Of a stretch of DNA of 64,000 bases, positions 35,132 to 44,604 are shown one piece after another. Every line of letters starts with the position of its first letter. Position 1 is the stretch's first letter. The notes under the pieces were generated by a model. That model was not told the DNA's origin. It ran no database searches and was given only the letters and a program-made list of their open reading frames with translations. The position numbers were made by a program, and so were the translations under genes. Origin of the DNA: JAGVSR01 sp963708775 (GTDB lineage: Bacteria > Pseudomonadota > Alphaproteobacteria > Rhizobiales > Hyphomicrobiaceae). The stretch is from NCBI GenBank assembly GCA_963708775.1, contig CAVPTI010000017.1:1-64000 (forward strand), given 5' to 3'.

Positions 35132-35839
35132 TCACGCTTCGACACTCGCCGCCGAGGAAATGTAACTATTGCTCACTCTCATCTTATGAGCGAGTTGCCG
35201 GCCAAGAAGCTGATAGACGATGCCCGCGACTTCGGATTCATTCTTGAAGAGCACGGCAAGTTCCCCAGCGTCGAAAATGAGCGCTCTTACCGGGGTATTA
35301 GTCACAACTGTGGCTGTTGCCAGTTTGCCGGTCAAAAAAGCAACCTCACCGATGAAGCTGCCGTGGCCAAGATTAGATACAGCGCGTCCCGCAATCGTGA
35401 CATCTACGTTTCCGGTACAGATGAAATACAGCTTCGACAGCGGATCGTCCTCCGTCGTCAAACGCACACCGGCCTCAAGGTCCCGAAACTCCCCAGCAGA
35501 AAGCAGACGGGCTATCTGCCCATCGTCGAGCCCAGCCAGCACTTCGCGTAGCAAATTGCGATCCTCCGCTGGCAGGCGCAGCGCCAGTCGGTCCTTCATC
35601 AAACTATAGAGTTGATAGGCATTGATCGCGATGAAGATGAGGTCCCATCCGATGCCGGTCCTCAGATCGCCTCCCGAGAATAGGAAGTAGACGATCTCCA
35701 TCGAGAGACCGACGATGGCCATCACGCGCAGCCAGAAAATGTCGGTGAGCCAATATGATATCGCGATTAAAATATAGGAGATATGACCGGGGATGTTATT
35801 GGCGCTGAAAATGGTGGCAAGTTCGTCCATCGGCTGCAA
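35132..35839 (-). CDS. Membrane protein with cyclic-nucleotide-binding domain, Popeye-like architecture
   Basis: About 235 residues. Three membrane helices fill residues 18-90 (ISYILIAISYWLTDIFWLRV, MAIVGLSMEIVYFLF and IGWDLIFIAINAYQLYSL). They are followed by the segment ALRLPAEDRNLLREVLAGLD and a cyclic-nucleotide-binding domain with LYFICTGNVDVTIAGRAVS, GSFIGEVAFLTGKLATATVV and ALIFDAGELAVLF. The phosphate-binding cassette is F-I-G-E-V-A-F-L with T-A-T; the Arg that usually ends the cassette is replaced by T, so cNMP binding may be altered. Three helices plus a cNMP domain is the layout of Popeye proteins, which have bacterial relatives. It has no enzymatic output, so it is probably a membrane cNMP sensor or scaffold. 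Confidence 0.75.
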   Translation of the reverse strand: MQPMDELATIFSANNIPGHISYILIAISYWLTDIFWLRVMAIVGLSMEIVYFLFSGGDLRTGIGWDLIFIAINAYQLYSLMKDRLALRLPAEDRNLLREVLAGLDDGQIARLLSAGEFRDLEAGVRLTTEDDPLSKLYFICTGNVDVTIAGRAVSNLGHGSFIGEVAFLTGKLATATVVTNTPVRALIFDAGELAVLFKNESEVAGIVYQLLGRQLAHKMRVSNSYISSAASVEA

Positions 35840-35929
35840 GATCCCGAACTGATTTAATCGCAGCTTCGGTGCTGCCCGTTAGCCAGTCAACAGATATTCA
35901 GAATGCAGCCGCCCGTCTTCGCGTCGGTC

Positions 35930-36733
35930 TCAAAACCGGAACTGTTCGGCTATGACTCGCTCGTCGAGGGAGTGGCCGGGATCGAAGAGCATGAAGAGGT
36001 CGATGTGGCGCGCCTGCTCGATTTCGACACGGACGACATTGCGCGTTTCGATGTGATCGGCGACCGCGCTCACGGGGCGCTTCTCGTGTTCGCGCACGGT
36101 GATGGTGATGCGGGCGTTATCCGGCAGCAGCGCGCCGCGCCAGCGACGAGGGCGGAAGGGGCTGATCGGCGTCAGCGCCAGCAGTTTGGCGTCGAGCGGC
36201 AGTATGGGGCCGTGAGCGGAGAGGTTGTACGCAGTCGAGCCGGCGGGCGTGGCTACGAGCAAGCCGTCGCAGATGAGTTCCTCCAGGCGCAGCGTGCCGT
36301 CGACGGAGATGGATAGTTTTGCTGCCTGATGGATCTGACGGAAGAGGGAGACTTCGTTGATGGCGAGACCCTTGGTGGCCTTGCCGTGGACGTCCGTCGC
36401 AACCATCGACAGGGGATGCACGCGCGTCACCTGCGCAGCGGCAAGGCGTTGCCGCAGATCGTCCTCGCTGTATTCGTTCATGAGAAAGCCAACCGAGCCG
36501 CGGTTCATGCCGTAGATCGGAATGCGGTCATTCATGTAGCGGTGGAGCGTTTGAAGCATGAGGCCGTCACCGCCGAGCGCGACGATGACTTCCGCATCGG
36601 CAGGCTTGGCGTTGCCGTAGCGCGCGGTTAGGCCCTCGAGCGCGGCACGTGCCTCAGGCACGTCGCTGGCGACGAAGGCGATGCGATCATAGGGGTTGGA
36701 CAGCTTTTTCATGCAGGCTGGTGGATCGCTCAC
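35930..36733 (-). CDS. nadK: NAD kinase
   Basis: About 267 residues (or 260 from the second ATG at MKKLSNPYDRIAFVASD). The hallmark GGDG lies in AEVIVALGGDGLMLQTLHRY, followed by YGMNRGSVGFLMNEY, an N-E-V motif in LAINEVSLFRQ and the conserved ICDGLLVATPAGSTAYNLSA. The C-terminus has the usual ISPFRPRRWRGALLPD segment. NAD kinase phosphorylates NAD+ to NADP+ in the cytoplasm and is essential in most bacteria. All catalytic motifs are present and the frame is intact. It is a monocistronic gene between the Popeye-like gene and cutA. Confidence 0.96.
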   Translation of the reverse strand: MSDPPACMKKLSNPYDRIAFVASDVPEARAALEGLTARYGNAKPADAEVIVALGGDGLMLQTLHRYMNDRIPIYGMNRGSVGFLMNEYSEDDLRQRLAAAQVTRVHPLSMVATDVHGKATKGLAINEVSLFRQIHQAAKLSISVDGTLRLEELICDGLLVATPAGSTAYNLSAHGPILPLDAKLLALTPISPFRPRRWRGALLPDNARITITVREHEKRPVSAVADHIETRNVVRVEIEQARHIDLFMLFDPGHSLDERVIAEQFRF

Positions 36734-36818
36734 GGTCGGGGATTTAGGCTATCATCGCAATAGCACAGGGCAGGTTGCCCAACGGTGACCACCGTCAAGC
36801 TCGCGAAGGCTCGCTTAC

Positions 36819-37158
36819 TTGGACCCGAACGACAAGGCCGTTCTGATCTATGCCACCTATCCCGATCCGGAAACGGCGGAGGCGGGAGGGCGGGCACTTG
36901 TCGAAACAGGGCTTGCGGCCTGCGTTAACATTTTGCCTGGAATGGTTTCGATCTACCGGTGGGAAGGTGCCGTCGAACGGAGTGGGGAGTGCGTCATGAT
37001 CATCAAGACGCGGGCCGTGCTCGCCGACGCTGCGATCGCTGCCGCCAAGGAACGGCACCCGTATACAACTCCGGCGTTCATGATCCTGCCGGTGGACGGG
37101 CGGTTCGGCAGACTATCTCGAGTGGATCGTCGCGAGCACCATTGACGGCAACCGATAG
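36819..37158 (+). CDS. cutA: CutA divalent-cation tolerance protein (one frameshift)
   Basis: Starts with a TTG (36819): LDPNDKAVLIYATYPDPETA. It continues through the CutA hallmarks GLAACVNILPGMVSIYRWEG and IIKTRAVLADAAIAAAKERH to PYTTPAFMILPVDG. A single extra G near 37097 throws the frame; without it the protein ends normally with GGSADYLEWIVASTIDGNR and a TAG at 37156-37158, about 112 residues. CutA is a small trimeric cytoplasmic protein linked to copper and other cation tolerance; its exact biochemical role is debated. The reconstructed 3' end overlaps the convergent PG-binding-type gene by 46 bases. The break is almost certainly a base-calling error, given the perfect tail. Confidence 0.88.
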
Positions 37159-38144
37159 CGTCTCACATGCGGCCCAGCGGGTGCATGAATAGCTGCTGCA
37201 CGGAGCGGCGTCGAGGAGTAGCGCCGCTTCACCGGTTTTGGCGGGGGCGACCACGCTTTTCTTGATTTGACTGCTTTGGGCGGTACCGGCGGGGGATTGA
37301 AGACGGCCTCGTCATCCGGCTCGAGTGCTGCCATCGTGCTGGAGGGCTGAGCCTGCGGCGGGTCTTGTTGCCAGGGCAGGGTTTCGGCTCCGGGCATGGT
37401 CGTCGTTCCGGTGACTGGTGTCGGGACGCCGGGTTGAGCGGCAACCGGGCCGCCGATCGACATCCGGCCGGGAAGCGGATCGGGGCGTGCGGCGACCACA
37501 ACCGGGTCAGGCTCGCCTGCTTCCACTGTCGTTGTTGGACCTTCCGCAACACTCGTTTGGGCTACGCAGCGGCCGCCGGATAGCACTTCATCGCCGCCGC
37601 AAGTGGGCCCGCAGACGGCCTGGGTCTGGCCTTTGATCAGGGAAAGAAGAAATACATCCGGCTCGTTGGTCGGCAGCGATGCGTTGACGCGAGCAATGAA
37701 GTTAGCCATCGCGCTCCGGGAGCGATCGCCCCAGCTGCCGTCGAGGCGGCCGGAATAGCAGCCGACGCGCTTCAGCTCGGCCTGAATTTGGCGGGCGAGC
37801 TGACGCTGGACGCTCGGTTTCGAATTCGCCGCAGAGGTGACCGGCGTGCGCGGCGCCGCTTCGTTGGCTATCGAAACGGCTGGAAGCGCGGCTGCGGTTG
37901 GTGGAGCGTTGGCAACTGCAATCGACGGATCAGTCGCGACGGGATGTGCGGCCGGTGAGGCAACGGGACGGCGCAGGCCCGGATGTTCGGCGGGGACCGT
38001 TTCCGGCTCCAGGATGGTCGCGCGCGCCACGATCCGACTGACGGCAGCGAGCTGCTCTTCGCGTTCGCTCGGGGAGGGGGCGATTTCGGTGATGATAAAC
38101 GCCAGTCCGCCGCCCAGCGTCAGCAATCCCAATATTTTCTGCAT
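37113..38144 (-). CDS. Exported Pro/Ala-rich protein with a peptidoglycan-binding-type domain
   Basis: About 343 residues from ATG 38144 (MQKILGLLTLGGGLAFIITE). An N-terminal anchor helix is followed by an Ala/Pro-rich stalk. A folded unit of about 85 residues follows: RQIQAELKRVGCYSGRLDGS, then WGDRSRSAMANFIARVNASL. This unit resembles a PG-binding_1 helical domain (L-x-x-x-G-x-Y-x-G-x-x-D-G-x-x-G-x-x-x-x-x-A) with added cysteines (CGPTCGGDEVLSGGRC). The rest is a long disordered tail rich in Pro, ending basic. It is likely anchored in the inner membrane and reaches into the periplasm. The final codons overlap the repaired cutA gene, so the true stop may differ. Confidence 0.7.
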   Translation of the reverse strand: MQKILGLLTLGGGLAFIITEIAPSPSEREEQLAAVSRIVARATILEPETVPAEHPGLRRPVASPAAHPVATDPSIAVANAPPTAAALPAVSIANEAAPRTPVTSAANSKPSVQRQLARQIQAELKRVGCYSGRLDGSWGDRSRSAMANFIARVNASLPTNEPDVFLLSLIKGQTQAVCGPTCGGDEVLSGGRCVAQTSVAEGPTTTVEAGEPDPVVVAARPDPLPGRMSIGGPVAAQPGVPTPVTGTTTMPGAETLPWQQDPPQAQPSSTMAALEPDDEAVFNPPPVPPKAVKSRKAWSPPPKPVKRRYSSTPLRAAAIHAPAGPHVRRYRLPSMVLATIHSR

Positions 38145-39030
38145 CGAGGCCGACTCCTGAACCAAGGCCTGCGGTGATCTTTAACTGACAACAATTCCGG
38201 CCTCGAAAGGTTCTCCGGACGTCGCCTTTCGCACGGTTGAAAGCCGGGTCGTGTTCTTGGGTCCTGCGACGTTCGCTCGAACCGGGCTGATCGCGCGCAA
38301 GTTGGGCGACAAAAAGAGGTCTGTCAGTCGGCCATTGCGTGGACGTTAACGAAACTTAGCCGATAGAGCGGCGCGCCGAAAGCGTTGAATTTTCGATAAG
38401 TCGTTGTTTGACTTCGGAGGTTGCCTGAACAGATCGCCCTCCAGGCTGGAATGGTCTCGTGCGGTGACCTGCTATCCCCGGACGGCTGCCAAGTGAACCG
38501 CAAGCTTATCGACTAAGACGCGGGCTAATTGGGGATAACCGTTGAACAAAGCGGGCGGGAGTTGTGGATGGCTTGGTGATGACGATCTGTGTCACGCGTG
38601 CCACCATCTGGGATCGTTTCTGGGGTGCTTTTGGCTACAGTTCTGATTCCCTTAACAAAAGATTTCGAATCACATAGCGTTCAACCTTGAGGGGAGTGTG
38701 TCGCGTACGACACTTGTTTGCTTCGGCCCTTCGTCTTGAGTTTTCCCACCGGCTGGCTCTAGCGGCAGTTCGGCCTGTGAACAAGACGAGGATAAGGTTG
38801 AAGGTCCAGCAGGTCTCGAGGTCGTTCCCGTCATCGAAGCAGTCCGCGCCGGACGCCATTTGGGGATGGTTCCGGCACGCTCAAACGGACCTGCAGTCGA
38901 AGACGAGAAGGGGCTCGTGTCAGGTGCTCTGGCTGGCTTTCCGTTCTTTCCCTCACGGACAACAAGACAAAGCGAACCGGGATGCGGGGGTTTCCAGCAT
39001 CCGACAGGTTCACGTGCAATGGAGAGGGCT
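38145..39030. other. Long non-coding stretch (886 bases)
   Basis: No convincing gene on either strand. Short frames near 38640-39050 lack ribosome sites and family matches. One perfect dyad, GTGTCGCGTACGACAC (38697-38712), stands out and is listed separately. The stretch separates the leftward PG-binding-type gene from the rightward membrane protein gene and must hold both promoters. Its length would allow a small RNA, but I see no clear promoter-terminator pair. Confidence 0.55.
38697..38712. promoter_or_regulatory. Perfect inverted repeat, possible operator
   Basis: GTGTCG and CGACAC flank CGTA. The dyad lies about 320 bases upstream of the membrane protein gene at 39031. Size and symmetry fit a binding site for a dimeric regulator or a small hairpin. 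No T run follows, so it is not a terminator. Confidence 0.35.
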
Positions 39031-40263
39031 ATGCGACACCTCATGGGTGTACTAGGCGTTCTCGCAGCAGGCGTCTTACTCGCCGTGTCCGCTGCGATGA
39101 ACTGGCGTTTCGGCTACAGTCTCGGGAAGACCGAGCTCGACGGTATGATCTACGGTTCGGCCTCCGCCGCCGCAGACTGCCTGAAAGCACTTACTCCCTT
39201 CTTCTTCTTCGCCGCTATCAGAAATAGGATGTGGTCGCAGGCAGCTGCGGCCGCGGTGGTCGGTATCGTTATGACCGCTTACTCGCTGACGTCGGCGCTT
39301 GGCCACGCAGCGTTGAACCGTCTGGACACAACAGGCCAGCGTGCCGTTGAGGCCCAGACCTACAAGGATCTGCGCTCGGATCTGGCGCGGGCACAGGAGC
39401 AGCTCGGGTGGGTGCCTCAGCATCGTCCGATCGGCGTCGTGCAGAGCGAGATCGACAACGCCCAAAACCAGCGCCCATGGGTCTGGACCAAGGGCTGCAC
39501 AGACGTGTCCGGCAAGCAGGGACGTGATTTCTGCCAGTCGTATCACGGATTGTCGGCGGAGCTTGCCGCCGGTCGTGAGGCCGATAAGTTGAGTGGGCGC
39601 ATCAGCGAACTCTCCGGCAAATTGTCGTCTGCTTCGGGCACGGCCGTTATGGCCGAGGCCGATCCGCAGGCTGCGGTTCTCGCCAAGCTGTCGGGTCTCA
39701 GCATCGATACCGTGCAGATCGCGATGACAGTTTTCATCGCTCTGCTTCTTGAAGTCGGCTCGTGCTTCGGCATGTACGTCGCCTTCAGTCAGTGGCGCAT
39801 GTATGACGACATGGCTCCGGCCGCGCCTGTCATGGCAACGATTGCCACGCCTGTAATCACCGCTGCGGCAGCGGTGGCGGCCCCCGTCCGTGAGACGGCG
39901 CCCGTGCAGATTTCTGCAAAGCCGCGTTCTGGCGCAAACGACAACAGGTCGGCGCCGGCCACTCAGCGTATCGTACCCATGGCTCCCGAAACCGATGTGG
40001 AGCGCTTCTACAAGGAGAGTGTCCAGACGCAGGACGGTTCCAGCATGACGGCAACCGAACTGTACGAAGAGTACTGCGCGTGGTGTGAAGAGAAGGAAAA
40101 GGAACCGCTCGCACTGCCTACCTTTGGACGTGAGTTTGGCGAACTGGGAGTTCAGAAGGCCAAGCTCGGTGGAAGAGTTCGTTACATCGGCATTGCTCTT
40201 AGAGCAGCACGGGACGTCGAGGAGGATAAGAAGCTGACGGCCTTCAAGGACAAGGCGGCCTAG
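39031..40263 (+). CDS. Membrane protein with cytoplasmic winged-helix-like tail
   Basis: From ATG 39031, with GAGAGG just upstream, about 410 residues. Three helices lie in residues 1-85 (MGVLGVLAAGVLLAVSAAMN, LKALTPFFFFAAIRNR, AAAAAVVGIVMTAYSLTSAL). A loop of about 130 residues follows, charged and helical with two Cys (KGCTDVSGKQGRDFC). A fourth helix is DTVQIAMTVFIALLLEVGSC. The tail ends in a compact domain, SSMTATELYEEYCAWCEEKE then LALPTFGREFGELGVQKAKL and GGRVRYIGIAL. This layout recalls winged-helix modules at the end of phage primases (L-Y-x-x-Y-x-x-W-C-x-x-x-x; F-x-x-x-L). If so, it would place a nucleic-acid-binding domain at the membrane. No family name is recognised. Two tandem terminators follow. 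Confidence 0.65.
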   Translation: MRHLMGVLGVLAAGVLLAVSAAMNWRFGYSLGKTELDGMIYGSASAAADCLKALTPFFFFAAIRNRMWSQAAAAAVVGIVMTAYSLTSALGHAALNRLDTTGQRAVEAQTYKDLRSDLARAQEQLGWVPQHRPIGVVQSEIDNAQNQRPWVWTKGCTDVSGKQGRDFCQSYHGLSAELAAGREADKLSGRISELSGKLSSASGTAVMAEADPQAAVLAKLSGLSIDTVQIAMTVFIALLLEVGSCFGMYVAFSQWRMYDDMAPAAPVMATIATPVITAAAAVAAPVRETAPVQISAKPRSGANDNRSAPATQRIVPMAPETDVERFYKESVQTQDGSSMTATELYEEYCAWCEEKEKEPLALPTFGREFGELGVQKAKLGGRVRYIGIALRAARDVEEDKKLTAFKDKAA

Positions 40264-40281
40264 AAATAGGCAGAGAAGAAG

Positions 40282-40304
40282 GGGCCGCGAAAGCGGCCCT
40301 TTTT
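40282..40304 (+). terminator. Rho-independent terminator
   Basis: Stem GGGCCGC/GCGGCCC with a GAAA loop, followed by TTTTT, 18 bases after the stop of the winged-helix-tailed membrane protein. A textbook intrinsic terminator. Confidence 0.9.
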
Positions 40305-40319
40305 ATTTGGATTTCAGAA

Positions 40320-40344
40320 GGCGCAGCGAGGGCTGCGCCTTTTT
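40320..40344 (+). terminator. Second rho-independent terminator in tandem
   Basis: Stem GGCGCAGC/GCTGCGCC with a GAGG loop, followed by TTTTT and a further T-rich run. It lies 15 bases after the first terminator. Together they insulate the following TadG-like gene from the upstream one. Confidence 0.85.
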
Positions 40345-40574
40345 CCTTTTTTGGGACTGCTTGACCACATGCTGGGCCGTTTTCAAATCGCTATGGTTTA
40401 CAAATTCTGAATATTTTCGATCCAATTCGTATTCCGTGAAAAAATGTCTTTTCATCAGCATCGCAACTCAGTTGCCTTTAGCGGCAGTTGCAAACAATTC
40501 GAACGATCTTGTGAGGATTTCCGGAATAATGGCGGAGCAATGTGCATCCACATTCTCAGAAGTGGGAGCACGTT

Positions 40575-42170
40575 ATGTCACTCAAGCTTATCAATTTCAG
40601 TCAGGACCGGCGCGGTAACGTCGCAATCCTGTTTGCTCTTTTCATGCTGCCGATCCTCGGCGCCATTGGTGCGGCTGTCGATTTCGGTCGCGCACACCGC
40701 CTGCACACGCAGCTGCAGATCGTTGCGGATGCGGCGACTTCAGCCGGTCTCATGGAGTATCGAGAGACTGGTGACGTCAACAAGGGGCAGCAGCGGCTTC
40801 TTTCGTTCATCGACCAGGGTCTGGAAAAAGACGGCATGGTTCGCGCTCGCGAAGAAAATGCCGGTGGCGCGGGTTCGATCGGCGCCCGCATCGTTCACGT
40901 GGACGGCTCTGTGATTGATCCGCTGACATCGTCGGTCCGCCCAGTGCTGCGCACAACGATCGACACGCCGTTCCTGAGCCTGCTCGGGACCGAGGAGATG
41001 GATATTCAGGTGTTCACGAAGGGTGCAGTGGCGTCCAACAGCTTGGAGGGCACGAAGGACCTTGAAGTTTCGCTGATGCTCGACGTCTCGGGTTCGATGA
41101 ATGAAACATCGGCAAACGGCACAGTGAAAATCGAGGATATGAAGACGGCCGCTAAAGACTTCCTGGACATCATCATGCCCCAGGATCTAGCCGTGGATAA
41201 CCGTCGCGTCGGCCTCGTTCCATTCTCCGATCGCGTCAATATCGGTTCGTATGCTTCCGCTGCGACTGGCTTTGACCCGACAATCCAGGTCCAAAGCGGT
41301 ACACGACGACCCTTCAAGTGCCGGATCCGAATGTCTCCGGCTGGTTGTCCCTCAGCAATTGCCGCAGCCGCGTGCGGTCGTTCACGCAGTATGCAAGCTT
41401 GACCAATTCGCAGGCCGAGCAGTTCTGCCGCGATAACTACACGACCCGCCTGCAACGGCAACACCACGGAGTACTGGACGCCCGCGCGTCTGGCACAGGT
41501 GGTCCCGCGCATGGTGACGCGTCTTCTGCGGACATGTGTCACTGAGCGCCAGGGCGCTGAGAGGTACACGGATGCAGTACCTGGTTCAGGTTCCTACGTC
41601 GGCGTGTTCAACCCGAGCAGCACGAACTTGCCGGATCAGTATTCTTCATCGACCAACAACTGCACCATTCCCCAGATCATGACGATGACGACCGAAAAGC
41701 AGTCTCTGAAGGATCGCATCGATACGTTCGTGCCTCTCAGTGGTACGGCGGGTCATGTGGGCACGGCGTGGTCCTATTACATGCTGTCGCCGGAATGGAA
41801 CCGCTTTTGGAGTGAGGGTCATCTGGACGTGGCGGAGTATGACAACACGAACACGATCAAGGCAGCGGTGATCATGACGGACGGCGAGTATAACTCCAAC
41901 TACTCCAGTCCTACGGCGTCAGCTCAGGCCATCGCAATCTGCACTGAGATGAAGGCCAAGGGCATCACCGTCTACACGATCGGTTTCGACATGAGCACGA
42001 ACGTCAACGACCCCGCACGTAAAACGCTCATCGCGTGTGCCTCGCCGGAGAAGTACTACTTCCCCTATGACGGCGACGCGCTCAAGACGGCTTTCAACGA
42101 GATCGGCAACTCGCTGGTGACGATCGTGACGAAGTCGAGCAAAGACAAGACCGTGCTGATCCAGGAATAA
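40575..42170 (+). CDS. TadG-like pilus-assembly protein with vWA domain (two compensating frameshifts)
   Basis: About 530 residues after repair. ATG 40575 has GGGAG upstream. The N-terminal FSQDRRGNVAILFALFMLPI is the TadE/TadG-type membrane segment. A pseudopilin-like region leads into a vWA domain with LEVSLMLDVSGSMNETSANG (MIDAS). The frame is lost at about 41295, where one A is missing from a run (KRYTTTLQVPDPNVSGWLSL is in the next frame), and regained near 41452, where one C is surplus in CCC. The last part holds AAVIMTDGEYNSNYSSPTAS (second MIDAS region) and ends IVTKSSKDKTVLIQE. Such proteins act in the envelope, often with Tad pili, but no other tad gene is here. Both breaks are in homopolymers, hence probably sequencing errors. 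Confidence 0.8.
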
Positions 42171-42199
42171 GGATCACCTCTAACGACTTCTGAGAAAAT

Positions 42200-42235
42200 G
42201 CGGCGGCGCCTCGAAAGAGACGCCGCCGCTTTTTT
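42200..42235. terminator. Bidirectional terminator between convergent genes
   Basis: Arms GCGGCGGCG and CGCCGCCGC, extended inwards by CTC/GAG around a GAAA loop. TTTTTT follows on the plus strand; on the minus strand the stem is followed by CATTTTC. It can end both the TadG-like gene and the oligopeptidase B gene, which converge here. Confidence 0.88.
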
Positions 42236-42241
42236 GTGGAC

Positions 42242-44335
42242 TCAGGTTGCTGGCGCCGCCTTGCCGGAAATTTTTAGCGCGAATGCAAAATCGCGCGCGG
42301 TTTCCTTCAAGCGTTCGAAGCGGCCGGATGCGCCGCCGTGGCCGGCGCCCATATTGATCTTCAAGAGAAGAAGCTTGTCGCTCGTGTTCATGCGGCGCAG
42401 CTTCGCCACCCATTTCGCCGGCTCCCAGTATGTGACGCGCGGATCGGTGAGCCCGCCGGTCGCGAGGATGTGGGGGTAGGGTTTGGCCGTGACGTTGTCG
42501 TAGGGCGAATAGGAGCGGATGGTGGCGAAGTCTTCCGCGCTCTCGATGGGGTTGCCCCATTCGGGCCATTCCGGCGGCGTGAGCGGCAGATCCTTGTCGA
42601 GCATGGTGTTCAGGACGTCGACGAAGGGAACGTCGGCGATGATGCCGAGGAAGAGATCCGGAGCGATGTTTGCAACTGCGCCCATCAGCATGCCGCCGGC
42701 GGAGCCGCCGTTCGCGACGATGCGCCCGCGTGAGGTGAGGCCTTCTGCAACGAGCATTTCGCCTGCGGCGATGAAATCGGTGAAGGTGTTGACCTTCTTC
42801 TTGGCCTTGCCTTCCCTGTACCAGCGATAGCCCTTGTCCTTGCCGCCGCGAACGTGTGCGAGGGCGAAGATGAAGCCGCGATCGACGAGAGAGAGACGCC
42901 CGGTCGAAAACGAGGCTGGCATAGAGATGCCATAGGCTCCGTAGCCGTAGAGGAACGCAGGGGCACTGCCGTCAAGCGGTGTCGACTTTCGATACAACAG
43001 CGAAACCGGAACGTGTTCGCCGTCGGGGGCGAGGGCGAAGAGGCGGCGGGTGACGTAGTCGTCGGGGTTGTGGCCGGAGGGGATTTCCTGGCGTTTCTGG
43101 AGGAGGCGGGTGCGGGTCGACATGTCGTAGTCGTAGGTTTCGGCGGGGGTGGTCATCGAGGAGTAGGTGAAGCGCAGGTTCGCTGTGTTGAACTCATAGC
43201 CGCCGGCGATACCGAGCGAATAGGCCTCTTCGGCGAAGGCGATCGGGTGCTCGGCGCCATCGGCGATGCGACGGACGACGATGCGCGGCAGCCCGTCTTC
43301 GCGTTCCAGCCTCGTGATGTGGTGCTGGGTGACGGACACCTCGATGATGAGGCGGCCGGTGCGGTGGGGGATAAGTTCTTTCCAGTTGGCAAAGCCCGGA
43401 TCGGCGACGGGAGCTTCGACGACGCGGAAATCCTCCGCACCTTCGGAATTGGTGGTGATGATGAAGCGGTCGTCGTGATGCTCGACGTCATACTCATGAC
43501 CCGTCGCGCGCGGCGTAATGATCCGCGGCACGGCCTTGGGATCGTTGGCGTCCAGGACGTGAAACTCGCTCGTCTGGTGATCATGGGCGTTGATCAGCAC
43601 GAAGGCGCGCGACCGAGTGCGGCCGAGCGCCAGGAAGAAGCTCTCGTCGGCCTCCTCATAAACGAGTTCGTCGGCGCTCAACGGCGTACCGATCGTGTGA
43701 CGCCAGACGGCGCGCGGACGATGGTTGGCATCGACGCGGATGTAGTAGAGCGTGCGGCTGTCGTTGGCCCAAGCGATGTCGCCGCGCGTGTCGGGGATTT
43801 CGTCAGCCAGGTTCTGTCCCGTCGAAAGATCGCGGATGCGGACGGTGTAGAGTTCGGATCCTTTGTCGTCGGTCGAATAGGCAACGAGCGTATGGTCGGG
43901 GCTGTGGGTGGCCGCGCCGAGGTCCCAATAGATTTTGCCCGCGGCTTCGGCGTTGCCATCGAGAAGGATCACTTCGTCCCCGCCGCCCCGCGGACGGCGG
44001 CATAGCCGAGGATATTGGCCACCGGCCGCAAAGCTCGAGAAGTATTCGAACGGCCCGTCGGGGCTCGGCACGGTGCGATCGTCGGGCTTGAGGCGGGCCT
44101 TCATTTCTTCAAACAGCGTGTGTTGAAGCTCGGTGGTGTCGGCCAGGGCAGCGTCCGAATACGCGTTCTCCGCTTCGAGGTAGGCGCGGATTTCCGGGTC
44201 GAGGGAGGACGGATCGCGCATGACCTCCTGCCAGTTGTCCGCGCGCAGCCAGTTGAAGGGATCTTCCAAAGTCACCCCGTGCCAGGAGATGACGTGAGAT
44301 TTTTCGGCAGCAAGCGGCGGGGGCAGAAGGGTCAC
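42242..44335 (-). CDS. ptrB: Oligopeptidase B (S9A serine peptidase)
   Basis: About 697 residues, the usual length. The N-terminal beta-propeller part has PYTLVAYSTDDKGSELYTVR-like blades (DHTLVAYSTDDKGSELYTVR). The catalytic domain shows the nucleophile elbow RIVANGGSAGGMLMGAVANI, ADVPFVDVLNTMLDKDLPLT just after it, and the catalytic His in LKINMGAGHGGASGRFERLK. The GGSAGG and E-W-x-E-W-G-N-P segments mark oligopeptidase B rather than prolyl oligopeptidase. The enzyme cleaves small peptides after Arg or Lys in the cytoplasm. Start at ATG 44335; no frameshift. It is divergent from the mucR gene, 270 bases away. Confidence 0.93.
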   Translation of the reverse strand: MTLLPPPLAAEKSHVISWHGVTLEDPFNWLRADNWQEVMRDPSSLDPEIRAYLEAENAYSDAALADTTELQHTLFEEMKARLKPDDRTVPSPDGPFEYFSSFAAGGQYPRLCRRPRGGGDEVILLDGNAEAAGKIYWDLGAATHSPDHTLVAYSTDDKGSELYTVRIRDLSTGQNLADEIPDTRGDIAWANDSRTLYYIRVDANHRPRAVWRHTIGTPLSADELVYEEADESFFLALGRTRSRAFVLINAHDHQTSEFHVLDANDPKAVPRIITPRATGHEYDVEHHDDRFIITTNSEGAEDFRVVEAPVADPGFANWKELIPHRTGRLIIEVSVTQHHITRLEREDGLPRIVVRRIADGAEHPIAFAEEAYSLGIAGGYEFNTANLRFTYSSMTTPAETYDYDMSTRTRLLQKRQEIPSGHNPDDYVTRRLFALAPDGEHVPVSLLYRKSTPLDGSAPAFLYGYGAYGISMPASFSTGRLSLVDRGFIFALAHVRGGKDKGYRWYREGKAKKKVNTFTDFIAAGEMLVAEGLTSRGRIVANGGSAGGMLMGAVANIAPDLFLGIIADVPFVDVLNTMLDKDLPLTPPEWPEWGNPIESAEDFATIRSYSPYDNVTAKPYPHILATGGLTDPRVTYWEPAKWVAKLRRMNTSDKLLLLKINMGAGHGGASGRFERLKETARDFAFALKISGKAAPAT

Positions 44336-44604
44336 GGGTACCTCGGGATGGATTGCAACGGTGCAAGGGGATCGCGGCGAAAGCGGAGGTGGTTCCTACC
44401 TGCTCGCGGCGGCGCTGGCCAGACGACCTGCCGGAACGCCAGCCCATGGCGGGACCTCATCGACGTTGAAGCAAAATTTATTCACTTATCCAAGTTTAGT
44501 TGTGCGGTAACACTGTTGTGTCTCTGGTCAGACCCGCATCCTCTTGACATGAATACTTGGCGGTCGCAGTGGAGTGACAACAAAGAGCGCGATGGGAGAG
44601 ATGA

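Noticed and set aside
38346..38359. TTAACGAAACTTAG as a CtrA box
   Set aside because: The spacing is six bases and the second half is TTAG, so it does not fit TTAA-N7-TTAA.
40307..40618. 103-codon frame overlapping the TadG-like start
   Set aside because: It begins inside the second terminator and overlaps the true start; the signal-like segment is weak.
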